Shown: positions 63,661 to 64,000 of the stretch, one piece after another | Position numbering within the stretch: position 1 is the stretch's first letter | Layout of the letters: every line of letters begins with the position of its first letter | Assembly (NCBI GenBank): GCA_944388245.1 | Contig: CALXIA010000002.1 | Location: 1 to 64,000, forward strand | Reading direction: 5' to 3' | Length of the DNA: 64,000 nucleotides | Origin: an uncultured Gemmiger sp. | GTDB taxonomy: Bacteria > Bacillota > Clostridia > Oscillospirales > Ruminococcaceae | The notes under the pieces: generated by a model | Told to the model about the DNA's origin: nothing | The model's database searches: none | The model's input: the letters and a program-made list of their open reading frames with translations, nothing else | Made by a program: the position numbers and the translations under genes

Positions 63661-64000
63661 ATGAAACAATCCGGAATTTCCCGGCGCGCCATCGCGCTGC
63701 TGGCCGCGCTGGCGGTTTTTGCGGTCAGTATGCTGGTGCTGGCCGCGACCCTGACCAGTGGGTTCTCGGTGGAGACCCGTGCCGTCAACTGGATTACCGA
63801 CGAGGGGGTGAACCTGTCGGGCACCCTGTTTGTGCCGGCAAACGCGACCGCCGAAACCCCGGCCGCCGGCGTGCTGGTCTGCCCGGGCGGCAACACCCCG
63901 CACACCTTCTATGCCAGCTATTCGCTGGAATTGGCCCGGCGGGGCTATGTGGTGCTGGCCTACGACTATTACGGCACCGTCAATTCGGACTTTACTGCCG
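63661..64000 (+). CDS. Membrane-anchored alpha/beta hydrolase, 3'-truncated by window edge
   Basis: First 113 residues only. N-terminal hydrophobic segment (AIALLAALAVFAVSMLVLAATL) is a signal or anchor. Then comes an alpha/beta-hydrolase start: GVNLSGTLFVPANATAETPA and GVLVCPGGNTPHTFYASYSLELARRGYVVLAYDYYG, as in dienelactone-hydrolase/prolyl-oligopeptidase-like proteins. The nucleophile elbow lies beyond the window. Ribosome site GCAGGAGG. Confidence 0.75.
   Translation, partial: MKQSGISRRAIALLAALAVFAVSMLVLAATLTSGFSVETRAVNWITDEGVNLSGTLFVPANATAETPAAGVLVCPGGNTPHTFYASYSLELARRGYVVLAYDYYGTVNSDFTA

Overview
This window is about 64 kb of high-G+C DNA that looks like a Clostridia chromosome, most plausibly a butyrate-associated gut member of the Oscillospiraceae/Ruminococcaceae (Faecalibacterium/Gemmiger/Subdoligranulum-like). 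The evidence is strict SigA-type promoters with AGGAGG ribosome sites, a SigK-type sporulation sigma factor, a GerW/YtfJ protein, a group III glutamine synthetase, a group-B-like [FeFe] hydrogenase, LL-diaminopimelate aminotransferase, and butyrate kinase with a truncated phosphotransbutyrylase. There are no rRNA genes, CRISPR arrays, insertion sequences or phage genes. One tRNA gene (Ser-GGA) is present.

Layout. 0-8 kb: 3' part of tyrS, azlCD, a uracil permease with a hairpin-rich leader, an aspartate-aminotransferase-like enzyme, a secDF fusion and sigK. 8-15 kb: an HD nucleotidase, a membrane-anchored EEP-family protein, ilvA, a DUF815 ATPase, a flavin-binding protein and an M20 peptidase. 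15-26.5 kb: a nitrogen-assimilation block containing pyrG, dapL, glnA, an ANTAR-domain regulator, a WbpG/HisF/HisH-like amidation triad, asnA and the group III glutamine synthetase. 26.5-46 kb: housekeeping genes (hydrogenase, mtaB, D,D-carboxypeptidase, pgi, yceD-rpmF, DUF512 protein, der, plsY, a ClpA/C-type ATPase, a flippase, tRNA-Ser, rpmB, a site-2 protease, scpAB, ytfI-ytfJ, an rRNA pseudouridine synthase). 46-50 kb: a transcarboxylase-like trio (12S-like, biotin carrier, 5S-like). 50-61 kb: a metabolic region with several broken genes (headless 5S paralogue and headless PFOR back to back, an aconitase-family pair, a Ptb/metallo-beta-lactamase-like chimera, intact buk, a headless MATE transporter). 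61-64 kb: an MFS transporter, a LacI-type regulator and the start of an alpha/beta hydrolase.

The most interesting signal is in the nitrogen block. Four leaders (pyrG, dapL, glnA and the WbpG-like operon) each carry one small hairpin with a six-base loop that has A at position 1 and G at position 4 (AAGGAC or AAAGGC). In each, that hairpin overlaps the 5' arm of an intrinsic terminator. This is the layout of ANTAR antiterminator targets, and an ANTAR protein is encoded directly after glnA. It suggests one local RNA-level nitrogen regulon that also reaches CTP synthase and lysine/diaminopimelate synthesis. The operon it controls contains an ammonia-channelling amidation triad normally found in surface-sugar clusters but with no sugar genes nearby, so its substrate is unknown.

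The 50-61 kb region has at least three abrupt gene truncations and one single-base frameshift within about 10 kb. These could be real deletions or assembly joins, so metabolic conclusions from it need care.
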